Below, piece after piece: positions 39,268-50,400 of a DNA stretch of 64,000 nt. The stretch covers positions 23,126,001-23,190,000 of the forward strand of contig OZ316894.1 in the NCBI GenBank assembly GCA_973895155.1, given 5' to 3'. The notes under the pieces were generated by a model. That model saw only the letters and a list, made by a program, of their open reading frames with translations. It was not told where the DNA came from and made no database searches. How positions within the stretch are numbered: position 1 is the first letter of the stretch; the number at the start of each line of letters is the position of its first letter. A program made the position numbers and the translations under genes. The DNA comes from Marsupella aquatica (Eukaryota; Marchantiophyta).

Positions 39268-39680
39268 TTACAGCATCTCCCCATTAGAGCATTTACATTC
39301 AATATAGCTTAAGAGGTTGTCGTTTTAGGAGGCATTAGAGCATCTCCCCATTAGAGCATATCTTCATTAAATATAGCTTAAAAGTTTGCCTTTTTTTAGG
39401 TTCCCCAATGGTTACTGGGTTTTTTAGTATCTGGTGACATATGCACCCTTGGATGCTAATTAGTGGATGTTGGAGAACACAGGAATGAATCCTATATTCA
39501 TTCAGTCAACGCGCTATAGAGCAGCTCATACAGATCCAGTAACCAAAAAACCCACTAAGGTCACAAATGAATCAAGTTAGAGTAACCCATTGGGGTTGTC
39601 ATTTTTGTTGAACCTTACTGGGTTTGGTAAACATAGGGTTACAGGATACCAACCCATTAACCGGTGGAGATGCTCTTAGC
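39268..39680. mobile_element. MITE-like element with AGAGCATCTCC termini
   Basis: The left end shows TTACAGCATCTCCCCATTA (39268), with a second AGAGCATCTCCCCATTAGAG at about 39336. The right end GGTGGAGATGCTCTTAG (39663-39679) is its inverse. Interior blocks are also complementary: CCCCAATGGTTACTGGG near 39401 versus AACCCATTGGGG near 39585. The left ~70 bp is tandemly duplicated (ATTCAATATAGCTTAAGAGG versus ATTAAATATAGCTTAAAAG). There is no coding capacity. AGAGCATCTCCA-type ends are common among plant MITEs. The superfamily is not certain. Confidence 0.6.
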
Positions 39681-40379
39681 CCAGGAACCTGTGCCAAGGG
39701 GATTTGGAAATTTGAATGATAAATACACTAAAGGTGCAAAGACACTGAGATGAGATTTTTGCAATGTAAAAATGAAACAAATATTCCCAAAATCCACTCT
39801 GACTTTACTCTCCTTAACGCATCCCCACTTGGGGCTAATGGGTTATAACCCCCTTGGCTCAGGGACCTCTAGGAATACATCCCATTATCCCCTCTTGGGG
39901 ATGGGCTACCCTACACGCTGCACTTACACCCCCCAGTTGGCCTACTTACTTGAAGCCTCTAGACCCTAATCTGGGGGTCCAAGGAATGGAGGCACATTAT
40001 AAACGAGCATGAATATTAAGGAACCTTTTTCTTGCAAGGTTTTCTTGTACTTATCTATATTTTCCTCCAAAAGACAGGGGAGTCAGTCCACACACGAAAT
40101 TAAAGTTGTGCAAGACTATGGTCTAGATTGAAACTTTATTTTAGTGCGTGGACAACACCCGCCCACAGGTCTGAACTCAACATCATAAAATTTTCAAATT
40201 TGGCTGAAGGGTGCTGACAATTGGAGAGCTGTCACATTGATGCTGATCAATTTTAGGCGGAGACGCCAGTGCACTGCCCGCCCAAATTAGTCACAGTAGC
40301 CCTTTGTGGGAACCTCACATTTTTTACTCACCACCCTTTCCTCAGCATCCCAGTCCCATAAATCCTCCATTGAACAGAA
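39681..40379. other. Gene-free stretch
   Basis: Pyrimidine-rich and CCCC-bearing sequence with no recognisable gene or clear repeat. Confidence 0.5.
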
Positions 40380-41080
40380 GGTTTGAGACTCCCTTAATAT
40401 GGACGTCAAGTTTGCAATAATAGGGCGTCTCAAAGCTTGGAAATTACAGATGATGGCATTAGGTCATAAAGGATAGGTCATATTTTGTTCACAAGACTCT
40501 GTAAAAGTTTTAAAAGTTTTTTCTTTCACAAGCCTCTACAGGGACTAAGGGTTATGACATAAGACCAATCTTTACGCAAAAAGGTACGGACTATGAATTC
40601 TGTAGTCCTGTAGTCCATATCTTTTTGTGTCCATAAACAATAACTAGGGAATTAATGTACATCAAATTGCCAGTTTTGATACTCCCTAATAGGGCCTCTC
40701 AAAGCTGGGTCATTAATGAAAGTTAAAGATTTGTGGTATATCCCATAACTCCTGCCTTATGGGACCCAGTTGTGGGATGATAAAAATGAGGGGAGGTAGC
40801 ATTGACCTGCCCCATAAGGCAGGAGTTACGGATTCACCTGTCTCATACCCTATATTCTTTTTTCCTCCATTCCGGATCAGCCACCACCTCAAATGAAATA
40901 GCCATCATCAATAAAATGCAAAGCCCATGTGCCTTCAGTTGTGGTTTTCTGGAGTTCCAAAGTCTTGAATTTCCTGATTTCCAAATTTACACCTAAAGTT
41001 GCAGAAAAGTTACACGTGAAATGTTTTTTTCTTGAAGATAAGCTCCCATAATACTGAAGTTATGGGAGACACTTAGGGTG
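40380..41080 (-). repeat. Composite of R1-family repeats with inverted termini
   Basis: 40790-41010 is the reverse-complement partner of 6685-6885. AGGGCGTCTCAAAGC (40422) and AGGGCCTCTCAAAGC (40691) are direct copies of one terminus-like motif. 40380-40396 carries a near-inverse (GGTTTGAGACTCCCTTA). 40742-40764 and 40810-40831 form a ~21-bp inverted repeat (CCATAACTCCTGCCTTATGG). The pattern suggests several nested or adjacent non-autonomous elements. Confidence 0.6.
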
Positions 41081-42452
41081 GTCTTGCATGTGCAAGAGTC
41101 CTGAAAAAGCGAAATACAATCAAGAAGAGCTTACGTGTGCCGTGCTTACTCAATCGCATTTACTTCTTTGTCTTTGGCACCGCAAACTGTACAGGGCAGG
41201 ATCCGCTGCAGTTTTGTTTCATTCACAGTTCAAAGTTCGGGACCTCAAGGGCCGGAAAATTTTCGGCCCTTGCCCTTGCATATCCTCTAAAGCCGCCGTC
41301 ACGACTGCCGGCCTGTCGTTGCATTTACAAATGACACGGGTTCAGTTTAGGGCCGGAACACAGAGGACTTGTCACATGCAAGACGGCCCTTAACCCCAGG
41401 CTTTGGTTGGTGCCCCCGAGTCCTTGTAAAGTTCAATCAATGACCTCCTCTCTTTCTTGCTGTGGTCCTGCTCCCTCGTCATTCCATGGGAAAGATGGTG
41501 GAATCACAAGGAGCAGCTCTCGCATGAGTGACAACTACCCTCCAAAATGCAGCAGCAAAGAAAACGCCCGGAGACCATGAAGCCATGAAGTATCTCAATG
41601 CGACACACGGACGAATGGTATCCACGACAAGAGAGCGACCTAGCGAAGAGCTTTGTGCCGATCGCATGCACAATTGCACATAACCGAGGACACGACAGCG
41701 TCGTCGCCAACTGACACTTGTAGCTGAATGGTCGGACACAATTTTATTTGGATTTGTCCTCGAGTATGTGAAGATTCTCAGACTCCAATTCTGGCATTCT
41801 GCTGATTCAACCGGGCCCCACATCATGGCGCATTGGCGCATTTTCTACCATGCAGTTGCAAAGCGATTAGGAAAGAATTAGAGGCAGAACGAGATCCAGC
41901 AGAACTGATTTGAAAGCAAGGAAGCGATCTCAGCAGGCTTAGAGGTCGTAAAATTGGACTACCCTGTACCTACCTGAGCTTCAATTTCAGTCGGTGGAGA
42001 GGTTGTAAGCTTGAGATCGTGGGTATGTACCTGACCTTCAAACTCTTTTTATGATTTCATTGAGGGTGAATTCGTGTGGAACACAGCGATCTCCGTCGGT
42101 GGATCTCCCCCGGTCCAAAATGTCAATGTCTTCGTGCGAACGTGGGCCCTGTTCTCGAGCGCGAATCAAAATGGGAATGATTGTGCCGACGTGCTTGTGC
42201 GAGAGGAAACGTGCGTGTTGGAGAGACCAGCTCAAATATTATCTCCATCTTAGTCCTTCTTGTTAGAAATGACCAATTTTGACCATCCATCCCAAGCGAG
42301 CTTTCCGTTCCGCGCGAAGGGTTACAGGAATCCCTCCCCTGGAGCAAAGAACTTCTATATTATTTTAATTTTATTACTAATATAAGAAGCGAAGGAAAAC
42401 CAAGACCGAGACGCACCTGAACTTGTCACTAACTTCGCTATTGCTGTCTTTC
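41081..42452. other. Gene-free stretch
   Basis: Open frames at 41088-41393 (+) and 41479-41841 (-, 120 codons) show no recognisable domain or splice-linked partners. Nothing else is seen. Confidence 0.5.
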
Positions 42453-43270
42453 CGTTTCTTTGCTGCTCAATTATACACCTACAAGACTATCGGCCGCATC
42501 TCAAGCACATCAATATGAAGCTTGGGGTGAACCTGTATGCACATCAAACGACTCAAGGTTTTACTGTAGATTTTGCACCTGCTCCTTCACGGCAGAATGT
42601 TTTGTTTGCCTTCGAGCGATCCGTAGTACACTCTGTATGGATGATTAACTTGTACGGTCCTGTAGTTATAAAACCCTACGTCACAGCTCAGACATTGGAC
42701 ATCCTCTTCCGCCGTTATGCATTCTTCTCAATTTATTAATTACGAGAAACCCAATACACCATTGGCCATCTGCTGGCAAGTTTTGCTTTCGAGGCAGCAG
42801 GATGCAGGAAGTGGCAACAAGCAACAAGAATACAAAAGCCGTCAGTGGGGAGGCTCGATCTTCTCTACTGTATTTCCTTTCTTTGCTCCTCAATTAAACA
42901 CCTCCACACCTAGAATCGGGCACATTGAAGATGGAATCTGTCTACACATCAATGACTCGAGCTCTTACAGTACATTGTGCACCTGTTCCGATGCACGACA
43001 GAACGTTCTCTTTGCCTTCGAGCGATAAAATACACTTTGCAACTAGGGACGACTGAAGTATAGTTTCAAAATCCTCCGTGATCGCCAGAATGTTTGCCTT
43101 AGAGAGACAAAATATGATAAAATAGTCTATAAGGATGATTGAAGAGTCGTTTTAAAACCCTACGTTACAGCTCAGACATTGGGCATCATTTTTCTGGCGA
43201 GTTTTGCTTCCGAGGTGCCAGGATGCAGGAAGCGCAACAAGAAGACAAAAGTCGTTAGTTGGGGACGACG
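42453..43270. repeat. Diverged ~420-bp tandem duplication
   Basis: Copy 1 is about 42453-42876 and copy 2 about 42877-43270. Ordered landmarks occur in both: TTTCTTTGCTxCTCAATTA, CAGAAxGTT..TTTGCCTTCGAGCGAT, AAAACCCTACGTxACAGCTC and GTTTTGCTTxCGAGG, followed by GGATGCAGGAAG. Spacing differs through indels. Short frames in each copy are broken relative to each other. Confidence 0.8.
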
Positions 43271-44617
43271 CCATTCTTGTGATTCTTGTGCGTCAAACTG
43301 GACAAGTCGTTGGTTCGACGACATAGCTCCTTTCGCACATTCTGTCGGGAGTTTTCACTTTGGTACGCTTTTGTTCGCTTCGGTACGCTTTCGGACCCCT
43401 TTTTCGCATCTTGCCTTCGCGTCGCTTGCGTGGCGCAGACGTGGCGCATCTTCAGGATCGGTTCTCTGCCCGCCACGTTTCTCTTTCGCCCGACTTCACT
43501 GACCCAAGGACCCAACCTGGGTTAAAAGAGGTCTTTCCTCGCCTCAATTGACTCTTCGCCGGTCAGTCCTGTGGTAGCCTTGGTCAGTGGCATCCCGCCG
43601 ACAGCCCTCCTTCCTGTCTGCCGGTTCGGTCCCGAGAAAGATGGACCGGGACTGTGAAAGATGGGGTGTACTCTAAATTTATTAGGGCCTCTCAATTCTT
43701 GGAGTTGTCTCAATTCTTGGAGTTGCAAGAAAAAAACGAGTCCTGGAAGCATCAGTTTAGGTCACGGTTCAGCAGTGTGCAAACACGGATTTTTATGTCC
43801 ATCACTTTTTTCCTAGGAATCTGTCGTTTAATGTTTAATGTATGCCACTAATTTTCAGGTTGCCCTTGACCGAGGCCAGAGGCAAAACTTAGAAGATTGA
43901 GATGCCTTATTATGGACCTTGGGCTATCGTCACTGGCCAGAACGGGTCTAACTTGGAGCTGTCCAATTATCTTTATGGACGGTCACGATATATTATTGTG
44001 GAAGAGTGTCAGCCCGAGGGTAATTCTATAATGGAGAATATCAGATGTGACCTGGTGTTTTTATTGTTGAAATTATATCTTTGTGAGTGTTTGTGACTGA
44101 ACCTGATGATGTGGCTCTGTGGATAAAGAAAAATAAATTCACAATAGGCGTATGGGCTACTGTAAGTTACTTGCAGGCTGACGGAACTCTAAAACAGCCT
44201 GGAACACTCCCCGAAAAGAGTCATGGTTGGCTGAACTATGTTGAGCTGTGTGATGGGGGACCCAAAATGTCCCCCAAGATATTTTTGTTTGTAACACATA
44301 TGGACTCCACTACCATGGTCTACAATACTGGACTGCAATACTGATTCACTTGTTCTAAAGAGTCAACAACCAACCCTATTCATATATTTTATATATATTA
44401 GTATTGAGACAAGACCATAATGACTTACCTAGGAATAGGAAAGAGATTAAAAAACTTATTCCATTTGTCTTTTGTCTTTGTTTCATTCTTTCGTTTCTTT
44501 TTCTTTGTTCGTTCTTTTTATGTTGATGTCTTTTGTTTCTCTTCTTACTTTTTCCTTGGGAGAAGGGTGGGGATTATTATTTTTTCTTGGGAAAAGGATG
44601 TGATTAAGCACTTACAA
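43271..44617. other. Gene-free stretch
   Basis: An R1-terminus-like AGGGCCTCTCAAT is at 43684, followed by a short duplicated CTCAATTCTTGGAGTTG unit. Frames at 43902-44096 and 44087-44344 are adjacent but have no domain I recognise. A T-rich pyrimidine tract spans about 44460-44560. Confidence 0.5.
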
Positions 44618-44863
44618 CATTGTTTTCAAATTGAGTCTAATTCTCATCCATTACCAATAATACACCCTCTCACATAAGTGAACTAAATTGAATGTTGCCC
44701 ATTGTTTTCAAATCGAGTCTAATTCTCATCCATTACCAATAATACAACCTCTCACATAAGTGAACTAAATTGAATGTTTCCCATTGTTTTCAACTTGAGT
44801 CTAATTCTCATCCATTACCAATAATACACCCTCTCACATAAGTGAACTAAATTGAATGTTTGC
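44618..44863. repeat. 82-bp tandem repeat, three copies
   Basis: Copies at 44618-44699, 44700-44781 and 44782-44863 are nearly identical, with a few substitutions. Each includes GAGTCTAATTCTCATCC and ACATAAGTGAACTAAATTG. It lies about 1.1 kb upstream of the SEP2-like gene. Confidence 0.95.
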
Positions 44864-44883
44864 TCATTGAATATTTGCTCTTC

Positions 44884-44994
44884 TAAGTTCAGCCTAAATT
44901 GTGACCAAACTCTCTTTGGTCACGGGCCTAGTTATCGCTAACTTCAGCCTAATGTGACCGAACTCTTTTTGGTCACGGGCCTGGTTATCGGCAG
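44884..44994. promoter_or_regulatory. Duplicated ~55-bp unit, each with a 23-bp GTGACC/GGTCAC palindrome
   Basis: 44901-44923 is GTGACCAAA-CTCTC-TTTGGTCAC, a perfect 9-bp inverted repeat around 5 nt. 44954-44976 is GTGACCGAA-CTCTT-TTTGGTCAC, with one mismatch. The starts are 53 bp apart. They lie about 1 kb upstream of the SEP2-like ATG. Such sites could bind a dimeric regulator; this is inference. Confidence 0.5.
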
Positions 44995-45957
44995 CGTCCG
45001 GTAGGGGTAACCGGGAGCCGCCGGTGGCGAGGGCAGGGCAGGACCGACAGGCCTAACCCACGGTCAGGCAGTGAAAGCGAAAAGAGGTCGGGCCCACGCA
45101 GAGACGGACGTTTCAGGTTTTCAGTCTTGGCGACGCAGACGAGGCCACGAGCGCAGCAAAGCGCACCCAAAAGCGAGTTCTGTTTCTTCCCTCCAAACCC
45201 ACCTACTCGACACATTTACTCCGGCCTTTCAATTCCCACCTTCTCCTCCTCCGCGTGCTCGCGTGCCATCGCTTTGCGACCTTCTCAGTTCTCATCACTC
45301 GCTTCTGTACTGTCAAAATCAGTTCTCTGCTTTTCTGTACTGAATGCATGAGGTTGCGTCCTCTTTTGGGTCAGCTAGCTGCTCTCTGCTTTGCTGTACT
45401 ACTGAATGCATGAGGGTTGCGTCCTCTTTTGGGTCAGCTAGGTGCTCTCGTTGTTCGTCCCGATCTTGGAATCCGGAATTGAATCATTTTTGTGTCATTC
45501 GGTCGCCTCCACCTTCAATTCCGTGCAGCGAGGAAAATTTGGGCACACCACTGTGAAGTGCAACCGTTTGGATTGAATTGTAGAGGTTGTTGCGTCCTCT
45601 CCTGGGTCAGAAAGACGGTGTGCGTCCCGAGCTTGAATATCCGAAATTGGCCGGTTCTCTCCGAAACACTCCGTTGGGTGGTCGCCAGGTTGCGGTGGTT
45701 CAGTTTAGCTCTTGTGGATTGATGATTGTGGGTGGTTTCAGTTTGGGATTGTCGATGTGACTGCGGCTTACCTTGGAGTACGATAGTTCGATTCTTGCAG
45801 CTTGTACGGAAGATCTGGATCTGGGAAACGGGACAGGAATAGTTTGGGAGCGCAGTTGGAGTTTGTTGTGCTTGATCTGGGAACTTTGTAAAGAGTTTCA
45901 GCGGAAAACTTTGTTCTTAGAGGAGTAGCGGAGCTTTTGAGAGTGCGTGCTACATTC
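44995..45957. other. Presumed promoter and 5' leader of the SEP2-like gene
   Basis: No other gene. A ~60-bp unit is duplicated at 45327-45385 and 45386-45447 (TGAATGCATGAGG and TTGCGTCCTCTTTTGGGTC). A third, weaker TTGCGTCCTCTCCTGGGTC is at about 45590. A leader intron is possible but not demonstrated. Confidence 0.5.
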
Positions 45958-47405
45958 ATGGCGTTAGTTAGTTTGCAATCCGCCTTGCCGAGGATCGGAG
46001 GTGGAGTTGGATCCCTACCGGAGCTGAGGCGATCTGAGTGCCCCTGTTCGTCCTTCTTGTCTGGCAATTCGGTTCACAGCAGGATTTTGAGACGGAGGAT
46101 TTCCGCGGTTGGTGTGTCTTCGTCGTCATGCAAGGGAAGTCAGGTTGTTGTTGTCTCTCAGCTTCAAGATGAGGACAGCTCAAAGAAGAAATCCAGGGTG
46201 TTCAAATCGATGAAAGATGCAGTGGAGAGGCGAGAAGCTGAAGTTGCTGCTGCGGCGATCGCGTCTTTCGATGCGGCTGATATTGCCAGAGCGATTGCGG
46301 ATGCTGAGTTGCTTGCGAGAGCGGGCAGCAGAGGAGGAGGAAGGGCTTTGCAACCTCCTCGATTTGCAACGCTGAGGGCGTTTGGATCTGCCGGCGGGCA
46401 AGGGGTGGTCGCTAGAGGATTCGAGGGAACCTCTGTGTTTGAGCTCATTGCCGCGAATATTGAAGCGACTAAGCAAGTGAAGAATTGGGAAGTGCTGTCG
46501 GGACGGCTGGCCATGGTAAGCTATTTTGTACCTTGTTTGTCGAAGCTGATCTGGAGAGTTCAAGTGCTCGTTTCTTCTCCAGATGAGCAAATAAGGGGCC
46601 TATGGGTCTTCTCTTTTTCGGAACATTACGCACAATCATGACTTCGTCCATGCATTTTGTACCCAATTAACGATCCAAATGACATCATTTAGTGCCTGTG
46701 GAGTCTAAGAATGAACGGGGTTGTTCAAAATATGCGATGTCGATAGCTTGATTTAGCTCGTAGATGGATAGCTTCATTTAGATGTAACGAAGGAACTTGA
46801 AGTCCATAATTCCGTTCTTCGCTATTTATCGGCTATCGATACCATCGGTTTGAACCCATCTTGCAAATTGATTGTAAGGAGTGAAGTGAGTGGATTTAGC
46901 CGTTCGGTGTGTGATGCTGGTTTCTTGGTATTGGGCTGTCGTTTATAGTATCGACCACAGCCCTTGTGTACTCGTTTTTATCCGTGTCCTGGACTGTGGG
47001 CGAGAGAGGTGTGCTGGATACACTCGTTCAAAATAGAACGCGGAGGCAAGATATGTTCTTCTCTGTCACTAGAGTTGTATCCCAGTTTAAGCGTGTTGTT
47101 GGGGTGGGCACAAGCTCATGAACAGCGCTTTTGACGGAAATTTGTTTGTTTGGTAACAGCTAGCAATATCAGTTGCGTTGGGAGTGGAGCTGTTAACTGG
47201 AAACAGTGTATTCAAGGGCATCGACATACCGAAGTTGGAGGCGGTGGCGGCTTTGTGTGCAGTTGCAACTCTGTCTGCAGGAGGATTTGCTTTTGCATGG
47301 CGGGCCAAGTCTGATGTAGTGGGCTTAATGTCCAAGGGTTACAAGAACATGGTCGAGTCCGCTCTTGATAATCTTATCGATGGGCTTTTCTTTGACGAAG
47401 CTTAA
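45958..47405 (+). CDS. SEP2: Stress-enhanced protein 2-like, two-helix LHC-family thylakoid protein
   Basis: Two exons, 45958-46515 and 47160-47405, joined in phase 0, give 267 aa. SEP proteins belong to the extended light-harvesting superfamily and are thylakoid proteins induced by light stress, with a proposed photoprotective role. The N-terminal ~55 residues look like a chloroplast transit peptide. LQPPRFATLRAFGS (about residues 130-145) and the LHC signature NWEVLSGRLAM (176-186) match SEP2-type proteins. The first hydrophobic helix continues across the splice site (LAISVALGVELLTG). GNSVFKGIDIP follows, then a second helix (about 212-233) ending AFAW, and an amphipathic tail NLIDGLFFDEA. 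It is longer than Arabidopsis SEP2 (~200 aa, from memory), mainly through an Ala-rich charged segment at about 80-128. The ATG is the first in frame; only GTG lies upstream. Confidence 0.9.
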
Positions 47406-50400
47406 ATCACCGGGCAAGGTCTGTCTTCCCATATTGTCATCAAGTAGATACAGGAGATACGCAAAATTATTATAGTGAGCTGGCATCCCTGCTCGCGAGG
47501 AATATTTCAGAGCTGGGCAATGAAGACTCGAGGCACCAGCCGTCTGCACCTGATTCTCAGGTCGATGAACCCCGATGAAGATTTTAATCGTAGGGGAGTT
47601 CCACAATTAATCAAGCGTAGGCAATGGCACTCACATTTTGATTGTAGGTACGGTGATGTGGTTGGTAGCAATTGTTGCCCACAGAAGAGAAATGCTTCGA
47701 TCTGAAGCGAATGTAATGTAGATACGGTCATGTGGTTGGTAGAAATTATTGCCCACAGAAGAGATGTTTAGTTCCCAAGCGATGTATCATAGTGACGGAT
47801 CGAGAATACTGCCCCTGACGATACGTTATCACTGAAACACCTGATAAAAGTGTCGTGTTTCGGGGCTAGAATCCATTGTAAATAGTAGATTTCTTCACAA
47901 ATGTGTTACAAGTATACCAGGAAAATTGGTACTTACACCAGATGATTCTTAGTACAGCCTATATTAGATACTTAGGCACATTCATGCATGCAGGTTATGC
48001 CTGGCAATACCCGGTTAGTCGGCTAGATTCGTGAAGGCTAGGCAGCAGAGGGTGAAATTCAAAGTCAGGGATGTCGCACTTTTACTCACTTGTGGGCATC
48101 TTGTACATACTTCTGTAAATACGGAGTTTTTTGCAGGTAAGAGAATTCTGATCAACGTTGCGTCACTGCAGTAGTCAAGTGAGCTCTGGTTTGTTTTATT
48201 CAGAGTGCAGTCACTTCTATTAATTGAAGTATGTATGAAAGGTGTTGCTTTCCACAAGGGCGGCAAACCTTTATGTGAGATTGGAATACAGTGAACAAAG
48301 CATGGGTGCTGTGAAATCCGACGTACTAGCCTTCTTCCTCTGCTTTGGTGACGTCATATGCTTGTGACCGCCAAGCCCCACTTTTCGATTGTCCGAGTGT
48401 TACCCGCCAGCCATTTGCAGACTAAGTCAGCTTTCTGTACCTGAAGTATCATGTCGAGTACGTTGTGTACTTCAACAGCGAACTTTCTTTCGTAGCTCAG
48501 AACAGGAGCATTCAGTGACAGTAAGTGACCCGTCTCTGAGAGACCTGGACTGCAAATGATTGAGGACTTGGAATAACCCTTGGCAAACTGGGGGCTTAAG
48601 CTTCTTGGAACTTGAGATAAATGATCGTGTGGTGGATATGCACTTTGTCTGCCCAACAATGAGCGACACTATACACAGGCAGATTCTCAGAAAGGTGAAT
48701 GCATCCAGTTGAGAAATCAGCTTGTATGAATCAAGTAGTAGTGTCATAATCTCAGTCAAAATCTGCAGAAATCAAGGTTAGTGATGAGACTTATGAAACC
48801 ACAGATTCCGTTAACAAAGCCAGTCACATCTACTGGTAGCAACTGGAAAACTGAGACCAGCCAGTTGTGGCTAGTTAACGTTCATCCTGTACCAAACTGT
48901 TAGGAGACATGGCCCACAAGTTGTAAACTTGCCTGATGAGAGGGAGAGATTAAACTGCCTTGCGTGGAGTTACTGGCAGACTGGGTTAATTTTTTTCGTT
49001 TGAGGTTAGTATAGCTTAGTCTTAGATCTGAGAACACTAGTACAGTCGATCGTATAGAAAAGAATCCTCCTTTTCACAACGAACCTTATTAGAAGCAAAA
49101 TTAAAAACAGCGCATAAACCCTTTAACGCCAAATGTTGCCAACGTGAATGCCACCCTCGAGTTTAAGGGCATACCATACAATGCAAGGGAAGTTAATGTC
49201 GAAAGTTGAGCTATTTGAGGCCCTCAAAGTAACACATGAATGCTGATATTTGTGTATTGTTATTTGGGACTCTTTCTTGACTAATCGATGGGAGGTAACA
49301 AATAAGAGGTAATAAATGTATGTTACCTCCGATTGATTAGTCAAGATCGATGTAGTCTTTCCGGAGTACGTTTACCTTCACTAATAACTTGAGGTCCAAA
49401 CCTAGTTGCGAGATCCCCACGGGACAATTTAGCTAGATAATTAAAGTCTTGTACATGATCGATACGATTGGAAACAAATACAGGTACAAACAGCTAGACC
49501 CCGGCTAACTGCGTAGCTAGCTCTGTCCAAGGTTTCAATACGGCTGAAAGTTTCAATAAATTTGGGAGCTATTGTACCCCGGAGGACGAAAACTCAGTGA
49601 TGGAATCAGGTGAAATGTATCCACATCAGTGATTATGATTACAACAAGAAGAGTCTCTTGTCAGGTCTACGTTAACTCGCGGCCAGTTGTAGGCGCTTTA
49701 GTGCAAGAGTGATCCCCCAAGTCACATAGCAAGTATATTACATTCTGCTGTAAGCTCGACATCGCAAAAGCTGTCGACCAACTGGACTATCATGGCCAAA
49801 TTGAAAAGACTCACGCAGAATTGCAATCTGAGAGACAATAAACAGCTCCTCCTCAACTCTGACCGTTAATTCGCGCATTCTAGCAGGTCCATTGTGCACC
49901 ATGGAGCTCTGGCCTATTGTCTTTGCAATTTACAATACCTAGCCTTTTCCGTAGGCTACCTCACCGAAAGGCTCGAAAGGAGAATCCGTGAGAATTAGAG
50001 GCCCTATCATCAACTTTCTGACTGTCCAGTTAGTCTATGCCAGCGCAGTTCATCAGAAATTGAGACTCAGCGTGAATGCGTTGTCTAGGATGATGCATGT
50101 ATTGTCTAGAATGATGCGAACAGTAAACTACCTCGGGAAGAACTCTATCATCCACGCGTACTTTACAGCATGCATAGACTTCCATAGTCCGGAAGTCGTC
50201 TCCGTTAATCTACCGTCCAAAATCTGCAAGTTGGATATATTAGTTGAGGAGGCTGAATGACCGAGGGATATCTTACGGGGACTCAGTTTATACCTGTCAG
50301 GATTTCTACCTAATTAATGTCTGACCAGGGGTCTGACACTAAAACAATGTCTTCGCAACAGACCAGTGCCTATCGCCTGGGGATCGGATTTGCTTCAAAA

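Noticed and set aside
41479-41841. 120-codon minus-strand frame
   Set aside because: No domain, start context or partner exon; consistent with chance.
43902-44344. Two adjacent plus-strand frames (64 and 85 codons) that might be exons of one gene
   Set aside because: No domain recognised and no convincing splice pair linking them.
48354-48759. Two overlapping minus-strand frames with a possible CAG|GTACAG donor
   Set aside because: They are in different frames, short and unrecognised. Transcript evidence would be needed to call a gene.
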